Shown: positions 60,201-64,000 of the stretch, one piece after another
How the letters are laid out: every line of letters begins with the position of its first letter
Numbering within the stretch: the stretch's first letter is position 1
From: Aspidiotus rigidus
Lineage: Eukaryota; Arthropoda; Insecta; Hemiptera; Diaspididae
Assembly: GCA_035079385.1 (NCBI GenBank)
Contig: JAVHKY010000030.1
Location: forward strand, 1,488,001 to 1,552,000
Direction: 5' to 3'
Length of the DNA: 64,000 nt
The notes under the pieces: generated by a model
Database searches by the model: none
The model's input: the letters and a program-made list of their open reading frames with translations, nothing else
Told to the model about the DNA's origin: nothing
Program-made: the position numbers and the translations under genes

Positions 60201-62498
60201 CCCCTGTAGACTTTCATGGCTCTGGTGGAAGGGGAAATATGATACTACCTGGTTGAAAATTTTATAAGGAACACTTTTGGTGTCTTGTAATTTTTTCATA
60301 AACGGCTTGTTTTCCGAGATAATCGCAAAAAACTGAAGATTGAAAATCCCTCGGTGGACTTTCGTGGCTCTGGGAGGGGGGGGGGGGGAGGGTGACACTA
60401 CCATTTCATAAGGAACATTTTTGGTGTCTTGTAATTTTTTCATAGGCGGCTTATTTTCCACGATAACCGTAAAAAACTAAAATTTGGGAGACGTTCCGGC
60501 TCCCTCTGTGGTTTGCCAGATGGCTGGAGGTGGTGTATTCTCAGGATATCTTCAGGGCATCTAGACAAACACATTTCAGCAATAAAATCCTTGTCTCTAA
60601 TTTTTCCCGAGTAGCCCTCTTTTTTCATCTAATTTTCCTGTACTAATTCTACATTATGGCTCAAGAGTCGAAATTTTTCCAAGTTCAAATTCCTCATTAT
60701 ATTAGGTGGAGCACACGGTAAATTTTTCGAAATAAACCCTCATGGAACAGAAAGACATAATACTTACGTGCGAGGATAATATCAAAGGAGGGGAGGGGGA
60801 GGGGGGTTGTTGGTAAATGAAAAACTCGGGCGAAAAATTTGATCACCTCGTCGGGGCCCCCGACGAGGTGATCAAATTTTTCGCCCGAGTTTTTCATTTA
60901 CCAACAACCCTCCTCCTCGTAGAACAGGTTTCCTGTTAAAATGGAGGCGAAATCATCGACGTGAAGCCCGTTGCTACGATATATCGACGCAATTCGACCA
61001 TGACTTCGAAAAAATGAAATTTTTGGTCAATTTGACATCGATTATCGGTCGTCCACAAATCAAGATCAAATCGACGGTGATCTTCTGCTCCCAAAAAGTT
61101 CTCTGAAAATAGGAATTTTTTCCGCCTCCCCCTTATTCGAGATTGAGGATCTTACAGTCGAAATGTGTTTGCGAATGATTACAAGAACAGAGAGCTTTTC
61201 TCCAAATCACTGGTGTCAATGGGCAAGTTCTATTCTATATGAATGGATCATCCTTCTCCTCCAATGGCACTAGCCAAACAGAAATTCAGTTTTGGATATT
61301 CCTACCCCGCCCTACTTTCTAGATTCCTCCTAACAATACCCAATAAAGTATCGATACGTACTTTGACCATGATCTCTTCGCAAATGCAACATGTGAAATC
61401 ACTTTCCAATAACTCTAGTATATCTTGCTTGAAATTGTCCTCTGCAGTGGATTTGCCAGCAATGGCTGCAAATAAACGGAGGGTATAAAGGAACCGATTT
61501 CAGATAAGAATTTGTAAGTTTTTAATGGGTTTGTAATAGAGATTTTGTATAATTTATAACATCTATGCAGTTCCTTATACCTTGAAAAACAAAATATGTA
61601 CGCGTGTTTTGCGTTCATGAGATTTCATCTAAATCTGATTTTATAACAATCAGAAAGACGGCCGTATTTTCCACAAAAAGAGATAACGAAAGAATAATGC
61701 GGGTTCAGTCCGACTTTTCGATTTATGACGCATTGAATTTACTTGGAATAAAATTTTCTGTGAGCAAATATGTTGAAATTCTATCATTTTATCGCTCACT
61801 TTACGCCACCTGGTGAAATACATTAGCTTAATCATCTCCTGGTACAAGAGTTCCAATATGAGTTATCAAAGACCTACGTCATTTTGTTTTTCTATGTATC
61901 ATTAGACCTTCACCGATACAGATAACTTCTAATCAGCTTTTTCAAGTATATGTTGAAACTCTATCATCTCATCACTTTACGACATCTGGTGAAATACATT
62001 AGCTCAACCATCTCCTGGTACAAGAGTTCCGTACGAGTTATAAAAGACCTACGTCATTTCGTTTTCCTAGGTTTATTTTGCATAAATATATCATTAGCCT
62101 ATACCTACACCGAAAGAGACACCTTCTAATCATCTTTTTCAAGTACCTCAATCCGTATACGTGCGCTATGACATGAATGAAAAAATTTGAAGCATTCAGG
62201 TGCAATACTTATAATTATACGTTCACATTCTTACTCACAAACAATTGCTGGATTGTTTTTATTCTCCATAGGATCACTGGACTCAATTTTTTGACGTTTA
62301 CTTGGACTAGACTCGGCAGGACTCGATGCTTCATTTTTTTCCGTATCCGCTGGCTTAATATTTCGCTGAAAATGGGACAATATTGCCTTATATACCCAAC
62401 CATTTTAATGAATAATTCATGATAATAGTTGTACTCACTTTATCCCCTGGCGTCAATTTCGGTTTTTCTTTTGAACTGCCAATACTTGTGCGCAACAT
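54288..62498 (-). CDS. RNF8: RNF8-like RING-finger E3 ubiquitin ligase
   Basis: RNF8 ubiquitinates chromatin at DNA breaks. Four exons join with agreeing phases: 62498-62439, 62365-62239, 61465-61362, 54602-54288 (stop), 201 residues. An in-frame ATG exists further up at 62561. Exon 2 is a Ser/Lys-rich linker with the basic PSKRQK. Exons 3 and 4 make a complete C3HC4 RING: FTCCICEEIMVK then CKHFFCGYCLEECKK and CPICRSP. After it comes IDNHLDKMTKLVSEDLYGRR followed by ELIKERE, which parallels the end of RNF8 (LDNxINKMV...RRxxLIRER). The expected FHA domain and long coiled coil are missing from these exons, so it is either a short form or the 5' part was not found. A donor (G|GTAAAAG) at 54398 could give another C-terminus. 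Intron 3 is 6.8 kb and full of transposons. Confidence 0.7.
54660..55250. repeat. Intronic dispersed repeat
   Basis: Contains ACCCATAGAACAGGCTCCCTG (55074) followed by the GTTAAGGAGGCC segment, the same dispersed repeat as in the copine intron. No exon is evident. Confidence 0.5.
56470..56895. repeat. Extremely AT-rich centre of the foldback element
   Basis: More than 400 bp of nearly pure A and T with irregular AATTTA words, and no coding sequence. Confidence 0.7.
57433..59697 (+). mobile_element. 5'-truncated LINE insertion with 11-bp target-site duplication
   Basis: AAAAAGAGTGT occurs at 57433-57443 and again at 59687-59697, directly after an A-rich tail. Joining the two flanks restores an uninterrupted 150-bp unit of the foldback element. 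The insertion starts within the reverse transcriptase, so it is 5'-truncated as is usual for target-primed reverse transcription. Confidence 0.85.
57446..59403 (+). pseudogene. LINE ORF2: RT end, RNase H and zinc knuckle (Jockey/I group)
   Basis: RT motif A reads FDLQEAFPRVW and motif B GVLQGEVFSVLLF. After a frameshift near 57710 the 569-codon frame (57694-59403) begins with LFADNYNITIRS, where FADD should be, so the second catalytic Asp is Asn. Then come GKLLGLHFDQKLTW and RSKLDYGSPIY. RNase H follows: LTDGSKT (about residue 300), TAELMAI (about 332) and ILTDSLSS (about 358). The usual GNExAD after IPGHTN is replaced by PDHDAVDQAAK. It ends with SRLRIGHTKITH and the knuckle CPHCQKDKLTMEHFFSC (about 510). 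The long frame suggests recent insertion of an already defective copy. Decayed copies of the same family are at 4.4-5.6 and 7.7-11.2 kb. Confidence 0.88.
59875..60480. repeat. Tandem duplication of about 303 bp in the right foldback arm
   Basis: 59878-60165 and 60181-60470 are nearly identical, each beginning TTTCGAAATTGTTTCGGCC and including TGATACTACCTGGT. Each copy is two of the roughly 150-bp units, so the last step was duplication of a dimer. Confidence 0.75.
60804..60910. repeat. Perfect 53-bp palindrome with 1-nt centre
   Basis: 60804-60856 and 60858-60910 are exact reverse complements around C60857, with CCTCGTCGGGG against CCCCGACGAGG at the centre and GGGTTGTTGG against CCAACAACCC at the ends. 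It lies just outside the foldback element in the same intron. The frame on it is not a gene. Confidence 0.85.
60911..61361. other. Intronic, no gene recognised
   Basis: Contains a short copy of the dispersed word TAGAACAGGTTTCCTG (60920). From 61243 the plus-strand frame is the shadow of the RNF8-like exon. Confidence 0.4.
61769..62150. repeat. Tandem duplication of about 182 bp
   Basis: 61769-61950 is repeated, with some divergence, at 61951-62150. Both copies have CATCTCCTGGTACAAGAGTTCC (61826 and 62008) and ATATGTTGAAA. The repeat lies in intron 2 of the RNF8-like gene. Confidence 0.7.
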
Positions 62499-63870
62499 GT
62501 TGATTCTCGACTTATCTATAATCATTATCAGAGATCGCTTTATATAACTCGAACTCATCATTCGAATAGAATAAATTTAAAATGAAAAATCGAAGCTCAC
62601 CTAGATGTAAACAATTAGAGAGGAAATTTGTTCGCGTAATCTAAAACACACAGCCACCACAAGAACGAGCGCACAAACGGTTGGAGAATCTTTGCTGGCC
62701 TGTAATTTTCTTTCAATGTGTTCACATGAAGTATACTGAGCACTTTATGCGTGCTCTGATAGCAATTACGTTTATTCACGCGCATGTAGAGGTGTTCACG
62801 TGACCGCATCTAACAGAGATAAGTACACTTATCTAATAAATTGATCACTCCGATATCTAAGTACAAATTGGAGCGTCAAAGAATTGGAGCGATCAGTATT
62901 AAAGCTCCACGAGTAGGAAAAAGAAGTCCGTAAAAAGCGGAGATAGTCTACGCAGTGAAATATGGGAAGTGACCTTGTGCAAGTGTATTCCATTAAATAG
63001 TTTGGTAAAGTCACAAGGAGATTGGGAAAATTTATTTTCCTTTTCTTCAAAAATATCTGCTTGTTTACAAGCTGTAAAACTAGTATAGTCAAATTACAGC
63101 AAAAATAGCTTCTACGCAATTGGCGCGCGTTGATCCGTAAACTATGTGTCAAAAAAAACAGTCATATTTTCAAACGTAGACAAAATTTATTGATAAAAAT
63201 AACGTAAGGGTGTGGAGTATTCTTATCCTCATCAGGAGAACAAGTTTCAAAGAAAAATATTCATAAACATGGGATTTATGACGTTTGGAAACTTAGATAT
63301 TGTTTGACTGAAAATGCCAATTTTCAAAACGCTCAAACTCCACGATTATTCACTCAAACGAAGTTATTCTTATGAAAAATTGAGAGATTTCCGAAAAAAA
63401 TTCCAGAAAATTCCTCTTAGTGTCGATAAAAATGACATTTGAGGATGATTGTGCCAAAAATGACACATAAAATGACACATAGTACATCACGGTGTTTTTC
63501 TACAAACTTGAGAAAGGTTCGTATCGTCCTATGTGCCGTTTTTGTCACAAACAGGTAAGAGAAACTGCAGAAGGGATGTTTCCTATTGTAGAACAGCAGG
63601 CAATACATGTTTTTTTTGTCTATTTCTTTGCTCGGGTTAGGTAACAATGGATTTATAAACTTAAATATCTCTCCACGATACAATGTAAGAAAAGGATAGT
63701 TATTGTTGGAGAGAAAGGTCAGAGTTCTACCTTCAAAATTTTTTTCTTTTAGGTACAGAATTATCACTCTATTTTTACGTGCTCATGTTCCAGATTGATT
63801 TCTCTGCATAGATCATTTGTTACTCAATTTTTTTATCTGGAGATCAATTTTTCTTCTTGAATATCCTCCA
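62499..63870. other. 5' side of the RNF8-like gene and intergenic
   Basis: The promoter of the minus-strand gene should lie in 62562-62850. I see no other supported gene. At 63440-63490 the words TGACACATA and GACACATAG repeat. Confidence 0.4.
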
Positions 63871-63874
63871 TGGT

Positions 63875-64000
63875 ACAGGGGTTTTTATAAAATTCTTCTT
63901 GTGTCAGAGCGTGTGTGTTGGTATGCAGGCGGGCCTCTCTCCTCTCGCTTGTACACCGTCGACACTAGGCACTCGCCTTCGTTCTCACGTCAGTGCTCGT
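63875..64000 (+). promoter_or_regulatory. Possible CpG-rich promoter at the window edge
   Basis: GTTTTTATAAAATT (63880-63893) resembles a TATA box. About 25-30 nt later TTGTGTCAGAG could be an initiator, followed by a sequence richer in CpG (CACCGTCGACACTAGGC, TTCGTTCTCACGTCAG). A gene would start beyond the window. Confidence 0.35.

Larger units (their letters stand above)
55255..60625. mobile_element. Large foldback element built of about 150-bp units, invaded by a LINE
   Basis: The left arm (55255-56105) and right arm (57110-57440 continued at 59690-60625) are inverted relative to each other. The outer ends share the word GAAATGTGTTCGTCTAGATGCC (near 55311) and its inverse near 60560. Each arm is a tandem series of roughly 150-bp units, each containing AAAAAATTACAAGACAC-like, TTTATAAAGGAAC-like and CCATGAAAGTCC-like segments. 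The middle (56470-56890) is extremely AT-rich, flanked by inverted segments with GAAAGATTTTTC (56338) and GAAAAATCTTTC (57078). This is the architecture of FB/Galileo-type foldback elements. Without the LINE it measures about 3.1 kb. It lies in intron 3 of the RNF8-like gene. Confidence 0.65.

Noticed and set aside
59572..60461. Minus-strand frames with repeated KPFMKKLQDTKSVPYKIF
   Set aside because: They are translations of the roughly 150-bp foldback units, not a repeat protein gene.

Overview
The window is a piece of an animal nuclear genome, most probably an arthropod. It is AT-rich, genes are split by short GT-AG introns (mostly 65-90 nt), and retroelements and foldback elements take up well over half of it. 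There is nothing bacterial or viral about the gene organisation, and I found no tRNA, rRNA or CRISPR. I cannot name the species from sequence alone.

Layout. (1) 0.4-20 kb is mostly mobile DNA: a Penelope-like element with inverted tails that carry hammerhead-like motifs (0.45-3.37 kb), decayed Penelope fragments (3.4-4.0, 17.8-19.3, 19.4-20.0 kb), three decayed copies of one LINE family (4.4-5.6 kb and a tandem pair at 7.7-11.2 kb), a foldback repeat with a 30-bp minisatellite core (14.4-15.4 kb) and a Polinton-type DNA polymerase fragment (16.15-16.6 kb). One host exon sits here, an N-terminal homeobox-type exon with an eh1-like motif at 13.02-13.35 kb (minus). (2) 20-38 kb holds host genes: a divergent copine (minus, 23.85-28.81 kb, eight exons reconstructed with matching phases), a possible small secreted peptide gene (minus, 30.84-31.18 kb), a TFAM-like two-HMG-box protein (minus, 32.27-33.36 kb) and a short-chain acyl-CoA dehydrogenase (plus, 34.66-36.65 kb). 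(3) 38.2-44.4 kb is the complete PP2A catalytic subunit gene with a long T-rich 3' region. (4) 44.4-54.3 kb is repeat-rich intergenic DNA with a CpG-rich island, MITEs, and a LINE interrupted by a MITE/R1-clade composite. (5) 54.3-62.5 kb is an RNF8-like RING E3 ligase gene (minus). Its 6.8-kb intron holds a large foldback element made of about 150-bp units, itself invaded by a 5'-truncated LINE with a clear target-site duplication. The last 100 bases look like a CpG-rich promoter.

How it fits together. PP2A-C, the acyl-CoA dehydrogenase, TFAM-like and RNF8-like genes are typical eukaryotic housekeeping genes. The TFAM-like and acyl-CoA dehydrogenase genes are head to head about 1.3 kb apart and both products are expected in mitochondria. 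The most unusual observations are: hairpin insertions that share a 26-nt head but have unrelated stems; a copine that has lost metal-binding residues in both C2 domains and in the vWA domain; an acyl-CoA dehydrogenase whose canonical catalytic glutamate is glycine; and a family of foldback structures, including a perfect 53-bp palindrome.
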